From NCBI RefSeq assembly GCF_947501225.1, contig NZ_CANMUW010000016.1, positions 26,206-90,205 of the forward strand: a DNA stretch of 64,000 nucleotides. Direction: 5' to 3'. Made by a program: the position numbers and the translations under genes. Positions within the stretch are counted from its first letter, which is position 1; each line of letters opens with the position of its first letter. Shown here piece by piece: positions 45,712-54,874 of this stretch. This DNA comes from an uncultured Shewanella sp. Its GTDB lineage: Bacteria; Pseudomonadota; Gammaproteobacteria; Enterobacterales; Shewanellaceae. The notes under the pieces were generated by a model, which saw nothing but the letters and a program-made list of their open reading frames with translations, made no database searches and had not been told where the DNA came from.

Positions 45712-46020
45712 ATGTCAAGCTTCCAGCATTTTAGCGTCAATCAACTCATCGAGCTTTCTGAGAGTACCCCTGATATCCAGATAGCCGATATTCGGGATGC
45801 GGCCAGCTTCGAATCGGGCCATGTAGAGGGCTCGGTCAACCTCTCTAATGAGAACTTAGCCGAATTTATCGCGCAAGCCGATATGGATCTGCCACTCATC
45901 GTCATCTGTTATCATGGAATAAGCAGCCAGAGTGCGGCGCAATATCTGGTCGAGCAGGGCTTCGATCATGTATATAGCCTGGATGGTGGTTATCAGGCCT
46001 GGCGTGAAGCCCACGCATAA
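45712..46020 (+). CDS. glpE: Thiosulfate sulfurtransferase GlpE (rhodanese)
   Basis: A 102-aa single rhodanese domain. The active-site loop is VICYHGISSQSAA with the persulfide Cys at about residue 65, and the N-terminal IADIRDAASFESGHVEGSVNL is typical. It transfers sulfane sulfur to cyanide or thiols. Located 54 bp before glpG as in E. coli, but without glpR or glpD here. Confidence 0.92.
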   Translation: MSSFQHFSVNQLIELSESTPDIQIADIRDAASFESGHVEGSVNLSNENLAEFIAQADMDLPLIVICYHGISSQSAAQYLVEQGFDHVYSLDGGYQAWREAHA

Positions 46021-46074
46021 CCTTTTCCGATATAACCTTAAGCTGTTCAGGCGGCACGCCGATAAGGATACCCG

Positions 46075-46911
46075 ATGATTGAAATAGGCAGATTACCCAA
46101 TGAACGTGCGGCCCAGGCACTCGTCGACTACCTTAAGGGGCAAAAGATCGATTGCCAGGTCGTTCCCGCCGAACAGGGTGTGATCTTGATGGTAACCCAT
46201 GATCGGGATAGTGCACGCGCAAGCATGGAGTATCAAAAGTTTATTCAAAACCCCTATGATGAGAAGTACCTTAAGGCATCCTGGGATAACGGTGATTCGA
46301 GTGTAAAATTTGACTATGGTGCCCCAACACTGCAGCTGCTAACCCAATTTGTAACCGGAGCTGGACCGCTGACTTTATCGGTTATCTGCACCTGCATCGT
46401 GATTTTTACCGCGTTTAATCTGGGGTTTGCCAACCCGATATATGAGTTCCTCTCCTTCTTCACTGCCGTTCCAGGCAGCGAACTCACAGATGTTTGGCGG
46501 CTATTTACTCCATCGCTGATGCACTTCTCGGCGCTGCATATCATTTTCAACCTGCTATGGTGGTGGTATCTGGGGGGGAAAATTGAAAATAAGTTAGGGA
46601 TTACCCCGCTGCTGACCCTGCTTTTAGTTGCGGGCACCCTACCCAATATCCTGCAATATTATATGGGAGGCCCGCATTTCGGCGGACTCTCCGGCGTCGT
46701 CTATGGCGTCGTTGGTTACACCTGGCTAATGGGAGTGAAGAGGCCGGAGAAGGGGATAGGCCTTCCCCCAGCATATATGGGGTTTATGATGTTATGGTTA
46801 ATCTTCGGCTTCACAGATATGTTCGGGCTATCGATAGCCAACGGCGCGCATCTAGGCGGACTGGCCATAGGCCTGTTACAGGGTTGGGTTGATAGTAAGA
46901 GAAGAGGCTAG
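46075..46911 (+). CDS. glpG: Rhomboid intramembrane serine protease GlpG
   Basis: A 278-aa protein: a cytoplasmic N-terminal domain (residues 1-75), then six membrane helices. Catalytic Ser lies in GGLSGVVYGVVGY (about residue 206) and His in NGAHLGGLAIG (about 258). The L1-loop signature WRLFTPSLMHFSALHIIFNLLW is present. It cleaves transmembrane substrates inside the inner membrane. Confidence 0.95.
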   Translation: MIEIGRLPNERAAQALVDYLKGQKIDCQVVPAEQGVILMVTHDRDSARASMEYQKFIQNPYDEKYLKASWDNGDSSVKFDYGAPTLQLLTQFVTGAGPLTLSVICTCIVIFTAFNLGFANPIYEFLSFFTAVPGSELTDVWRLFTPSLMHFSALHIIFNLLWWWYLGGKIENKLGITPLLTLLLVAGTLPNILQYYMGGPHFGGLSGVVYGVVGYTWLMGVKRPEKGIGLPPAYMGFMMLWLIFGFTDMFGLSIANGAHLGGLAIGLLQGWVDSKRRG

Positions 46912-46917
46912 AACCTA

Positions 46918-46959
46918 GGTTTTAAAGCCTGGGTTTTAGAGCCTGGGTTTTAGAGCCTG
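46918..46959 (+). repeat. Three tandem copies of a 14-bp repeat
   Basis: GGTTTTAAAGCCTG (46918-46931) then GGTTTTAGAGCCTG twice (46932-46945, 46946-46959), followed by a GGGAGCCAGGCT stretch. It lies just past the glpG stop and is preceded by TAGAACCTAG, a motif seen again near 47357. Confidence 0.75.
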
Positions 46960-47101
46960 GGAGCCAGGCTGCTACGAATGCGGCCGATAATGCCTCCGGG
47001 CTCGTGGCAGTGGAGGGAGCAGGCTATCCCCCCTCCCGTAGGTTTGATTTAATAAACAAACATCATTAGTATCCAGTAACCACTCAGGGATAGAGGTAGT
47101 T

Positions 47102-47299
47102 ATGGACAAAGAACCCAGTAAGCGCTCTTATAATAAACAGACGCAAGATCCGAGTTTAATCTCTCAGCTATTTCCCACCGAATCAGCTTTAGCAGAGTCT
47201 GCAGCAAACTCTAAGACACTCATTATCATGCTCATCATTTTCGTTATTCTATTCGGTGGTTTTGCACTTTTTCTAATGAAAATGGCAGATACGATCTAA
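47102..47299 (+). CDS. Small single-pass membrane protein (65 aa)
   Basis: A polar N-terminal half with no hydrophobic segment (residues 1-39) and one C-terminal membrane helix (TLIIMLIIFVILFGGFALFLM, about 40-60), so probably tail-anchored with the N-terminus in the cytoplasm. AGAGG lies upstream at a suitable distance. Family not recognised. Both flanks carry short repeats with CTAGAACCTAG. Confidence 0.65.
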   Translation: MDKEPSKRSYNKQTQDPSLISQLFPTESALAESAANSKTLIIMLIIFVILFGGFALFLMKMADTI

Positions 47300-47330
47300 T
47301 TTACAACCACTTATTGGGGCTACCACCTAG

Positions 47331-47375
47331 AGCGCAGCTCCTCGAAGCGAAGCGCTCTAGAACCTAGAACCTGTG
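47331..47375 (+). repeat. Inverted repeat with CTAGAACCTAG motif between the small membrane gene and elbB
   Basis: AGAGCGC and GCGCTCT form a stem around a loop of about 16 nt, followed by CTAGAACCTAGAACCTG, the motif that precedes the tandem repeat after glpG. Because elbB converges on this gap, it may also serve as a terminator. Confidence 0.5.
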
Positions 47376-47390
47376 AACTATGACCTTCCT

Positions 47391-48044
47391 CTAAACCATC
47401 TCCAGCACTTTCTTTACCAGCTTCTCGATCCCTTCGTTAGCCTCGGCAATATTACCGGCCAACATATATGCCGGTGTGCTGACAACCTTATTGACCTCAT
47501 CGACGACAATGTCCTGTACGACAGCATCCTGATGATGCCCGCCCATCAAGTTGAAGGCCTGGGCCGTATCGATATCATCTCCTATTGTTCCGGTCACACC
47601 CGCACCATATAGAAGCGGGATCATAACTGGCGCGATACAGATAAAGCCGACCGGCTTCTTCGCATCGGCAAATTCAGAGATAAAATCAGAGACCTCGAGA
47701 GAGATCTCACAGTCACTTCCATTCGTCGCGAAGTTACATAGATTCTTTGCCGCGCCAAAACCACCGGGAATGATAAGGCCGTCAAACTCCTCTATATCCA
47801 GTTGTTCGGTTGCGCTGATCTCCCCTCTTGCAATCCGAGCTGACTCGTCCAGAACGTTTCGACTCTCTTCAGCAACCACCTCTCCTGTCAGGTGATTGAC
47901 CACATGCATCTGCTTTATGTCCGGAGCGAAACAGTGATAACTTGCACCGAGTTTAGTGAGCGCCAACATAGTTAAAACTGACTCATGGATCTCTGAACCA
48001 TCGAATACACCCGAGCCACTCAATAAAACTGCTATTTTTTTCAT
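47391..48044 (-). CDS. elbB: Glyoxalase/isoprenoid biosynthesis protein ElbB
   Basis: A 217-aa DJ-1 superfamily protein: IAVLLSGSGVFDGSEIHESVL at the N-terminus, FDGLIIPGGFGAAKNLCNFA, and the nucleophile cysteine in KPVGFICIAPVMIPLL (about residue 137). ElbB is described as a glyoxalase of the DJ-1 family with an unclear role. Alone on the minus strand. Confidence 0.92.
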   Translation of the reverse strand: MKKIAVLLSGSGVFDGSEIHESVLTMLALTKLGASYHCFAPDIKQMHVVNHLTGEVVAEESRNVLDESARIARGEISATEQLDIEEFDGLIIPGGFGAAKNLCNFATNGSDCEISLEVSDFISEFADAKKPVGFICIAPVMIPLLYGAGVTGTIGDDIDTAQAFNLMGGHHQDAVVQDIVVDEVNKVVSTPAYMLAGNIAEANEGIEKLVKKVLEMV

Positions 48045-48433
48045 TAAAAACGCTCTCCATATACTTTTTTATTTTAACAAGACCACAACAAATAACTTGA
48101 TCCGATTATTTTTCGTGCTAAGTTAGTTCCTCGACTTTATCAAGCGCTGAATATTTAGCCAAGCACAGAGTCGGCAAAGAGAGGGAAAAAATTAAGTCCA
48201 CAAATTGAGATCATTTTCAAGAAACTTATACCCACCTCACACTTTTTTGATTTAGAGCCAAAAATCAAAAGCTTACACAACAAGCAAGGTGATCCCTTCA
48301 CAGGCGATTACCCCTTAAGCTATTTTTCACTCACAGAGTTATCCACAGGCTATCAATTAATTTCCAATGGCCGAAAACGCCCTTATGTGGCATGCTAGCG
48401 GCATCATCGAAAACCCAAAATCGAATACTAATT
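48045..48433. other. Intergenic region upstream of polA (389 bp)
   Basis: AT-rich divergent promoter region of elbB and polA. It contains one consensus DnaA box (separate entry). No RNA gene or repeat was recognised. Confidence 0.4.
48339..48347 (+). promoter_or_regulatory. DnaA box upstream of polA
   Basis: TTATCCACA, the strict DnaA-box consensus, lies 87 bp before the polA start. A single 9-mer can occur by chance, but the promoter position makes regulation by DnaA possible. Confidence 0.4.
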
Positions 48434-51193
48434 ATGCCAAAAATTGCCGAAAACCCTTTAGTTCTTGTGGATGGATCCTCCTATCTATATCGAGCTTATT
48501 ACGCGCCACCACACCTGACCAACTCCAAAGGTGAAGCGACCGGGGCTGTCTATGGTGTAATTAACATGCTTCGCAGCCTACTCAATCAGTATAAGCCCAG
48601 CCAGATGGCTGTTGTATTTGATGCGAAAGGAAAAACCTTCCGTAACGATATGTATGAAGAGTACAAGGCTCATAGGCCGGCTATGCCGGATGATCTTCGC
48701 TCTCAAATTGAGCCATTACACAGAATCATTCGGGCACTTGGCTTACCCCTTATCTCTATTCCCGGCGTCGAAGCCGACGACGTCATCGGAACCATCTCGA
48801 GCCAAGCCAGTAAAGAGGGTCGTGCAGTTTTGATCAGCACCGGTGATAAGGATATGGCTCAGCTTGTCGATGACAATGTCACCCTGATCAATACCATGAC
48901 CAACACCATCATGGGGCCCGATGAGGTTACCGAAAAGTTTGGTGTGGGGCCTGAGTTAATTATCGATCTTTTGGCGCTTCAGGGCGATAAAGCCGATAAC
49001 ATTCCCGGCCTTCCCGGCGTCGGAGAGAAAACGGCTCTTGCCATGCTGACCGGAGCCGGCAGCATAGATGATATCCTTGCAGCTCCCGAGAAGATGCCGG
49101 AACTTGGCTTCAGAGGCGCTAAGACTATGCCGGCGAAATTAGCCGAACACGGTGAGATGTTAAGGCTCTCCTATGAGCTCGCAACCATCAAACTCGATGT
49201 TGAGCTCGAGCAGGACTGGAAGGAGTTAAGCATAGCCCCTGCAGATAAAGATGAATTGATAAAATGCTATGGCGAGATGGAGTTCAAACGTTGGCTGGCC
49301 GAGATATTGGATAGTAAGAACGGCTCAAACTCTTCAACTCAAGATTCAACGGGTGAAGATGAACAGCCAAAACAAGATATCGAAGCAGAATACACGACGA
49401 TTCTGACCCATGATGAACTCGATCTCTGGATAGATAAGCTATCAAAAGCCGATCTCTTCGCACTAGACACGGAAACAACCAGCCTTAACTACATGGAGGC
49501 CAAGCTTGTCGGGATCTCCTTTGCCGTGGAGGCGGGCAAAGCCGCATACCTTCCCTTAGCCCACGACTATCTTGATGCACCGCAGCAGATTAAGCAGAGC
49601 GAAGCACTGGCTAAGCTGAAGCCCATATTGGAAAGTACCGAAATAAAAAAAGTTGGCCAGAACTTAAAATATGACATCAGCATTCTGGCTAATGTCGGCA
49701 TAAATCTGCGGGGCATCGCCTTCGATACCATGCTCGAGTCATACGTATTCAACTCGGTCGCATCCAAGCATAATATGGACGATTTAGCCCTGAAGTATCT
49801 GGGTCATAAAAACATCAGCTTTGAGGAGATCGCGGGGAAGGGAGCAAAACAGCTCACCTTCAACCAGATTCCATTAGAGGTGGCCGCACCTTATGCAGCA
49901 GAAGATGCTGATATCACCTTACGGTTACATCAACATCTGTGGCCAAGGTTGCAAAAAGAGCCTGAGTTAGCCTCGGTGTTTACCGATATCGAACTACCTC
50001 TGGTCCAGGTACTCTCAGATATGGAGCGCCAGGGTGTACTCATCGACAGCATGCTGCTGGGTCAACAAACTGAAGAGCTCGCCAGAACCATCGATGAGCT
50101 TGAGCAGCAGGCTTATGACATTGCCGGAGAACCCTTTAATCTGAGCTCTCCGAAACAGCTACAAACGCTCTTCTTTGAAAAACTGGGCTACCCGGTCATC
50201 AAAAAGACACCAAAAGGCGCGCCATCGACGGCGGAAGAGGTGTTAGTTGAATTAGCCTTAGATTACCCGTTACCTAAGATTATTCTGCAGCACAGAAGCC
50301 TGGCAAAATTAAAGAGCACCTATACCGATAAACTTCCGCTGATGGTTAATGCACAAACCGGTCGTGTTCACACCAGCTATCATCAGGCAAATGCTGCAAC
50401 CGGGCGCCTATCTTCCAGTGAGCCGAATCTACAGAATATCCCGATACGAACAGAGGAGGGGCGACGGATCCGTCATGCGTTTATCGCACAGGAGGGCCGA
50501 AAGGTACTCGCTGCCGATTACTCTCAAATAGAGCTACGTATCATGGCACACCTCTCTCAGGATAAAGGCTTACTCAAAGCCTTTGCCGAAGGTAAAGATA
50601 TTCATAAAGCAACGGCGGCCGAGGTCTTCGACGTCGATTTCGGCGAGGTCACAACCGAACAGAGACGCCGCGCTAAGGCGGTAAACTTTGGCCTGATATA
50701 TGGCATGTCGGCATTCGGTCTCGCAAGACAGCTGGATATCCCCCGCAGTGAAGCTCAAAAGTATATCGATACCTACTTTAAACGTTATCCCGGCGTGCTT
50801 AACTACATGGAGGAGACACGGGCAATAGCCGCAGATCTCGGCTATGTATCCACACTCTATGGTAGACGCCTGTATCTGCCGGCCATTAAAGACAGAAATG
50901 CCATGCGACGCCAGGCGGCCGAGCGAGCCGCCATTAATGCTCCGATGCAGGGAACAGCCGCAGATATCATCAAGAAGGCGATGATATCGATTGCCGACTG
51001 GATCGCAAAAGATACCAAGGGTGAGATCACCCTAATCATGCAGGTGCACGATGAATTGGTGTTTGAGGTCGACAATGACAAAGCCGAAGCGCTGCAGGAG
51101 AAGGTGTGTCAGCTGATGGCCGAAGCAGCGGATCTTGATGTAGAGCTATTAGCCGAAGCCGGACTCGGTGACAACTGGGAGCAGGCTCACTAG
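48434..51193 (+). CDS. polA: DNA polymerase I PolA
   Basis: About 919 aa. Three domains are intact. The 5' nuclease (residues 1-290) has [36 protein letters not shown] and [18 protein letters not shown]. The 3'-5' exonuclease (about 320-515) has [23 protein letters not shown] and [12 protein letters not shown], so proofreading residues are kept. The polymerase (about 515-919) has [37 protein letters not shown] and the final [10 protein letters not shown] chose the ATG at 48434 ([12 protein letters not shown]); the frame is open 14 codons upstream. Confidence 0.97.
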   Translation: MPKIAENPLVLVDGSSYLYRAYYAPPHLTNSKGEATGAVYGVINMLRSLLNQYKPSQMAVVFDAKGKTFRNDMYEEYKAHRPAMPDDLRSQIEPLHRIIRALGLPLISIPGVEADDVIGTISSQASKEGRAVLISTGDKDMAQLVDDNVTLINTMTNTIMGPDEVTEKFGVGPELIIDLLALQGDKADNIPGLPGVGEKTALAMLTGAGSIDDILAAPEKMPELGFRGAKTMPAKLAEHGEMLRLSYELATIKLDVELEQDWKELSIAPADKDELIKCYGEMEFKRWLAEILDSKNGSNSSTQDSTGEDEQPKQDIEAEYTTILTHDELDLWIDKLSKADLFALDTETTSLNYMEAKLVGISFAVEAGKAAYLPLAHDYLDAPQQIKQSEALAKLKPILESTEIKKVGQNLKYDISILANVGINLRGIAFDTMLESYVFNSVASKHNMDDLALKYLGHKNISFEEIAGKGAKQLTFNQIPLEVAAPYAAEDADITLRLHQHLWPRLQKEPELASVFTDIELPLVQVLSDMERQGVLIDSMLLGQQTEELARTIDELEQQAYDIAGEPFNLSSPKQLQTLFFEKLGYPVIKKTPKGAPSTAEEVLVELALDYPLPKIILQHRSLAKLKSTYTDKLPLMVNAQTGRVHTSYHQANAATGRLSSSEPNLQNIPIRTEEGRRIRHAFIAQEGRKVLAADYSQIELRIMAHLSQDKGLLKAFAEGKDIHKATAAEVFDVDFGEVTTEQRRRAKAVNFGLIYGMSAFGLARQLDIPRSEAQKYIDTYFKRYPGVLNYMEETRAIAADLGYVSTLYGRRLYLPAIKDRNAMRRQAAERAAINAPMQGTAADIIKKAMISIADWIAKDTKGEITLIMQVHDELVFEVDNDKAEALQEKVCQLMAEAADLDVELLAEAGLGDNWEQAH

Positions 51194-51225
51194 CCAAACC
51201 AGCCCATAACCCGGTATCTTTTACG

Positions 51226-51250
51226 CGCCCCTTACCTTAAGGGGCGTTTT
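51226..51250 (+). terminator. Rho-independent terminator after polA
   Basis: CGCCCCTTA (51226-51234) pairs with TAAGGGGCG (51238-51246), followed by TTTTATTT. Confidence 0.82.
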
Positions 51251-51599
51251 ATTTATCCAGTCGTACTCTGACGACAACTCCCCTCCCCCCATGGCATGAA
51301 CAACTGGCTCAACCCCGGTAATACCGAGTCGATACCTATATCAAGCTTCCAGATAGTGCCAATTGATATAAATCTCTCCAATGACACCGAGTAAAAACTC
51401 TAAATGTGGCAAAAAGATCAATTTAGGTGTGTTTTTTACACAAATACGCTTAACCGTCTCATTATTAAACAAAAAAGCGACATTTTTCGATCATAAAACG
51501 TTCAATTTCAAACAAAGATGATAGATCGACTTCACATAATTACTGTCTTTTTCAAGAAACAGTTTTTCATATTCCGTCCAATGAGGTAATATTCTCTGC
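51251..51599. other. Intergenic region between polA and Spot 42 (349 bp)
   Basis: AT-rich. It ends with the Spot 42 promoter: TTTTCA (51565-51570), 16-nt spacer and TAATAT (51587-51592). No clear CRP site (TGTGA-N6-TCACA) was found, although Spot 42 is CRP-repressed in E. coli. Confidence 0.45.
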
Positions 51600-51707
51600 G
51601 TAGGGTACAGAGGTTAAGATGTTCTATCTTTCAGACCTTTTTATATCACTGTTATAGTGAACAGCCACATTATGGCGCCCCAGCAATTTATTGCTGGGGC
51701 TTTTTTT
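51600..51707 (+). ncRNA. spf: Spot 42 small RNA
   Basis: The first 20 bases, GTAGGGTACAGAGGTTAAGA, and the following TGTTCTATCTTTCAGACCTT match E. coli Spot 42 with one inserted T. The 3' end is a terminator, GCCCCAGCAA/TTGCTGGGGC with seven T. The length is about 108 nt. Position directly after polA and before engB is conserved. Spot 42 is an Hfq-dependent antisense regulator of carbon metabolism in enterobacteria. Confidence 0.95.
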
Positions 51708-51770
51708 CGTCCGAAATAAAATTTAGAGCATTTACTTTAAATAAGAAGCTATTCGATGTATGCTGTCGTC

Positions 51771-51875
51771 ATTGAGAGCCATTAGGTCAAACTTGATGGT
51801 ACTTGAGTCTTGTTGAATTTAGCTTCTCCCCAAAAGAGCTAATTTGGCCGATGGCAATGCCGTCGGCTTTTTTTT
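51771..51875 (+). ncRNA. Candidate small RNA between Spot 42 and engB
   Basis: A strong rho-independent terminator, GCCGATGGCAATGCCGTCGGC (51847-51867, given as its 21-base span) with eight T, is preceded by no ORF. A possible promoter is TTTAAA (51736-51741), 17-nt spacer and TATGCT (51759-51764). The transcript would be about 105 nt. Since Spot 42 has its own terminator 140 bp upstream, this second terminator implies a separate transcript. No known family recognised. Confidence 0.5.
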
Positions 51876-51890
51876 ACCCAAATTTCAGGT

Positions 51891-51929
51891 AAAAAAAACC
51901 TCTCATTCCACCAGGGTAAAATGAGAGGT
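51891..51929 (-). terminator. Rho-independent terminator of engB
   Basis: On the minus strand ACCTCTCATT (51929-51920) pairs with AATGAGAGGT (51907-51898), and the following complement of the A run at 51891-51898 gives eight T. Confidence 0.85.
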
Positions 51930-51960
51930 ACTGCTTTTATCTGGCCGCTATTCCAAAGAG

Positions 51961-52623
51961 TTACTCCTCTTCAGTTTCCGCATCGGCAATTGCATCCACC
52001 AACCATTGTGGATGACACCATTCATTCAAGATACCCAGAACCTTTGGCTTACCTATTCCTTTCAGCGATGAGAAAGGTTCGACCTTAACCCGGTCATCGA
52101 AATCACCCAGGTGCTTCCTCACCTCATTAACCATCTTCATCCGCTCGCTCTGCTTTAACTTGTCGGCCTTGGTCAACAGGGCAAGTACTGGGATTTCACT
52201 CTCAACGGCCCAGGCGATCATCTGCATATCCAGATCTTTCAACGGATGCCTGATATCCATCAATACCACCATCCCTCCCAGACATTGACGCTCCTGCAGG
52301 TATTCACCCAACGCCTGCTGCCACTTTTTTTTCATGGCGAGAGGGACCTGAGCAAATCCATAGCCGGGAAGATCCACCAGACGACGATGCTCATCTAACT
52401 CAAAAACATTGATTAACTGGGTTCGCCCCGGAGTTTTACTGGTTCTGGCCAGGTTCTTCTGGTCAGTAAGTAAATTCAATGCACTTGACTTACCAGCGTT
52501 AGAGCGACCAGCGAAGGCGATTTCCACTCCAGCATCTCCCGGTAAGTGCTCATCCAGATGAGCAATATCAGGAGCACTGATTAAAAACTTTGCTTTACGA
52601 AAATCAATACGAGATTCAGACAC
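51961..52623 (-). CDS. engB: Ribosome biogenesis GTP-binding protein EngB (YihA/YsxC)
   Basis: About 220 aa, essential TRAFAC GTPase for 50S assembly. G1 [10 protein letters not shown]2 region [18 protein letters not shown]3 [10 protein letters not shown]4 LLTKADKL and G5-like EPFSSLKG are visible. The start is probably the GTG at 52623 (protein [12 protein letters not shown] after the start), 6 nt after GGAG. A TTG four codons upstream is less likely. Divergent from the cytochrome gene. Confidence 0.93.
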   Translation of the reverse strand: MSESRIDFRKAKFLISAPDIAHLDEHLPGDAGVEIAFAGRSNAGKSSALNLLTDQKNLARTSKTPGRTQLINVFELDEHRRLVDLPGYGFAQVPLAMKKKWQQALGEYLQERQCLGGMVVLMDIRHPLKDLDMQMIAWAVESEIPVLALLTKADKLKQSERMKMVNEVRKHLGDFDDRVKVEPFSSLKGIGKPKVLGILNEWCHPQWLVDAIADAETEEE

Positions 52624-52794
52624 TACCCACTCCAAAAAAATTTTATGTTTCGCACTTTAAATATCGAAGAGTTGCTTACATTTTCACAATTTCGTGTAAA
52701 ATATTACCTCGATCACATAAGTTACATTTTATCACGCTTGCAGGCATTGCTAGTAAGCTCAGGACAAAAAAATTAAACAATAAGTTGGAACGCC

Positions 52795-53415
52795 ATGAAA
52801 AAGTTAGCTCTTGCGCTATCAGTTTTAGCCTCAATCTCTACTCCTGCGCTGGCAGAGGGTGATGCTGAAGCGGGAAAAACTAAAGCCGTTGTTTGTTCAG
52901 CCTGTCACGGTGTTGATGGTAACAGCCTGATAGACATGTACCCTAAACTTGCCGGACAGCAAGCGACATACCTTGAGAAACAACTACATGATTTCCGAAG
53001 TGCTGCGCAGACAGCCGGAAAAGAGGGACGTAACGATCCGATTATGAATGGCATGGCAGTAATGCTAAGCGATCAGGATATCAAGGATGTTGCAGCATTT
53101 TACTCTTCCCAGGTACAAACTCTTATTGAAGTAAAAGATATCCCAGCCTCCGGTGAGCAACTTTATAAAGGTGGCGACATGGTTCGCGGGATCACAGCCT
53201 GTATCGCTTGTCATGGCCCTGACGGTAGTGGATCTGAATTAGCCGGCTTCCCGGCAATTGGTGGTCAACACGCAAACTACCTGAAGATTCAGCTGAATAA
53301 GTTCCATGATGCAAATCGTAACAATGACATTAACGGCATGATGCAGGACGTCGCAGCTAAGCTTACAGGCGAAGATATTGAGGCATTATCTCAATATATA
53401 TCAAGCCTTAAGTAA
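52795..53415 (+). CDS. Diheme cytochrome c4
   Basis: A 206-aa periplasmic protein with signal peptide MKKLALALSVLASISTPALA. Two homologous class I cytochrome domains follow, each with one heme-binding CxxCH: CSACH (residues 34-38) and CIACH (about 137-141). Axial-Met candidates are in DPIMNGMAVML and NDINGMMQDVA. Cytochrome c4 carries electrons from bc1 toward cbb3 oxidase. The engB/cytochrome c4 divergent pair is common in gammaproteobacteria. Confidence 0.93.
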   Translation: MKKLALALSVLASISTPALAEGDAEAGKTKAVVCSACHGVDGNSLIDMYPKLAGQQATYLEKQLHDFRSAAQTAGKEGRNDPIMNGMAVMLSDQDIKDVAAFYSSQVQTLIEVKDIPASGEQLYKGGDMVRGITACIACHGPDGSGSELAGFPAIGGQHANYLKIQLNKFHDANRNNDINGMMQDVAAKLTGEDIEALSQYISSLK

Positions 53416-53432
53416 GATTGCAGACTTGTTAC

Positions 53433-53459
53433 AAAAAGGTGGCTTCGCCACCTTTTTTT
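53433..53459 (+). terminator. Rho-independent terminator after cytochrome c4
   Basis: AAAAAGGTGGC, loop TTC, GCCACCTTTTTTT. A textbook bidirectional-looking stem with a seven-T tail. Confidence 0.92.
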
Positions 53460-53799
53460 ACCCCTCAAAGTTTACCTTTACGTAAACTACCCGCAAAAAC
53501 ATGCTTGACAGTGATCACAGATTTAGGTTTAATGAGCCCGTACCGAGATGAACCCATCTGTTTGTATAAAAAATATTTAATAATAACGAACAGTTTTCGG
53601 TAACATTTACATTTAAGATATAAGAATAAATACATTCAATAACAATAATATAACTTAAGACCACTCTCTAAAAATAATAAGAGTCGAGACTTCATATTGA
53701 AGTCCAGGTCATAAAATATTAGTAGGGACTTGGTTAGGAAGGCCAAACGCTGTAATAGCACTCTCCTTACAAGTTTAGCGACAATAACTCCGCAGCATG
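53460..53799. promoter_or_regulatory. Upstream region of the CsrB-type RNA (340 bp)
   Basis: AT-rich and without ORFs. TGTAA-N11-TTACA (53751-53771) resembles a UvrY/GacA box (TGTAAG-N6-CTTACA) but with three extra bases of spacing, so it is only a weak candidate for the activator site. The exact promoter was not identified. Confidence 0.35.
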
Positions 53800-54102
53800 C
53801 TGTTTCAGAGTCTTTGTTCACTAAACAAACTGAAAAATGACAGGGATGGTTTAGTTAACGTCAAAGATGACGATAGGATTGTGATGTGTCATGAAGACCA
53901 TCTACGGAAGCTGTGGTCAGGAAGACTCAGGAAAATTAAGAAAGCGTCTGGAAGACCGACAACTAAAAACTATGCATGGAAAGCAGACTAAAAAAAGATG
54001 GATACTGACCGGGAAAGTCGCATAGCAAGTATGGATACTTGGAATAAGATTTGGTGTCTTTGACACTTTGTGAAGGCGACAGTCATACTGTCGCCTTTTT
54101 TT
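53800..54102 (+). ncRNA. csrB: CsrB/CsrC-family regulatory RNA
   Basis: Between about 53844 and 54043 there are eleven GGA motifs in 200 nt, many in small hairpin loops: GTC-AGGAA-GAC (53917-53927), GTCT-GGA-AGAC (53946-53956), GAC-CGGGAAA-GTC (54007-54019) and AGTAT-GG-ATACT (54029-54040). A strong terminator, GGCGACAGT/ACTGTCGCC (54075-54095) with seven T, ends it. Such RNAs sequester the translational regulator CsrA. In E. coli csrC also sits between engB and yihI. The 5' end is estimated. An ORF inside (53797-53991) is not credible. Confidence 0.87.
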
Positions 54103-54127
54103 ATGGCAAAATAATCTGATTTCTAAA

Positions 54128-54826
54128 ATGGTGAGTCGCTCAATAACAATGCGTAGATGTCCCCTCTGTCATGATCAGCACTCCTCACTATTTCATCAGG
54201 ATAAGAAGCGCATTACCTATATTTGCGACCGATGCCAGCTCGTATTCTCCGATGCCAGTTCTCACCTGCCTCCGGCCGTAGAGAAGCGCAGGTATCAACA
54301 ACAAGCCTCTAAGAACCAAAAACAGTTAAAGCAGTTTCTGATAAGCCTGGTGCTTCAGTGTGAACAGCAAACCCACCTCCCGCTGACAGGGCTTAACTTC
54401 GGAAGGGTTGCAGAAGCTCAAACGGTATTAAATATCGAATCCCGCCACCACACACTTAAGCAATATGATCCCTATTTTGCCGCCGATCATGACCTGCTTA
54501 AACGTCAGTACGATTTTATATGCTGCTACAGGGTATTCGAACATTTTCGCTCTCCTCTTAAGGAGTGGTCACTGCTCGGTAATTTGCTCAAACCCGGGGG
54601 CTGGCTGGCGATCAACACAAAATTGCTCACAGACCTGAGTGCCTTTGATAAGTGGCACCATAAGAATAACCTCACCCACGTAAGCTTTTATCAGCGCTCT
54701 ACCTTTGAGTTTCTGGCCCAAGAGGCCGGTTTTAAGCTATTATTCGCAGCAAATGATCTCATTCTGGTGCAAAAACCATCAGGATCTGATATAAAACGCG
54801 GCCAAAGTTCGCATGATGATGTTTAA
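54128..54826 (+). CDS. Zinc-ribbon plus degenerate SAM-methyltransferase-like protein
   Basis: A 232-aa protein. An N-terminal zinc ribbon is formed by CPLC (about residues 11-14) and CDRC (about 33-36). The rest matches the C-terminal half of class I methyltransferases: YDFICCYRVFEHFRSPLKEWSLL, LLKPGGWLAINTKLL and HVSFYQRSTFEFLAQEAGFKL. The SAM-binding GxGxG motif is not visible (LTGLNFGRVAEAQTVLNIES stands there), so catalysis is doubtful or cofactor binding is altered. Start uncertain (ATG at 54149 also possible). Confidence 0.75.
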   Translation: MVSRSITMRRCPLCHDQHSSLFHQDKKRITYICDRCQLVFSDASSHLPPAVEKRRYQQQASKNQKQLKQFLISLVLQCEQQTHLPLTGLNFGRVAEAQTVLNIESRHHTLKQYDPYFAADHDLLKRQYDFICCYRVFEHFRSPLKEWSLLGNLLKPGGWLAINTKLLTDLSAFDKWHHKNNLTHVSFYQRSTFEFLAQEAGFKLLFAANDLILVQKPSGSDIKRGQSSHDDV

Positions 54827-54874
54827 GCTGCGCAACTATATAAAGTTTGTATTACCAGTTATTGAGAAAAAGCC

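Noticed and set aside
53751-53771. TGTAA-N11-TTACA as a definite GacA/UvrY box
   Set aside because: The spacing is three bases too long for the consensus, so it is mentioned only as a weak candidate.
53797-53991. 64-aa ORF after cytochrome c4
   Set aside because: It coincides with the GGA-rich hairpin array of the CsrB-type RNA, and its codons follow the RNA motif pattern rather than a protein family.
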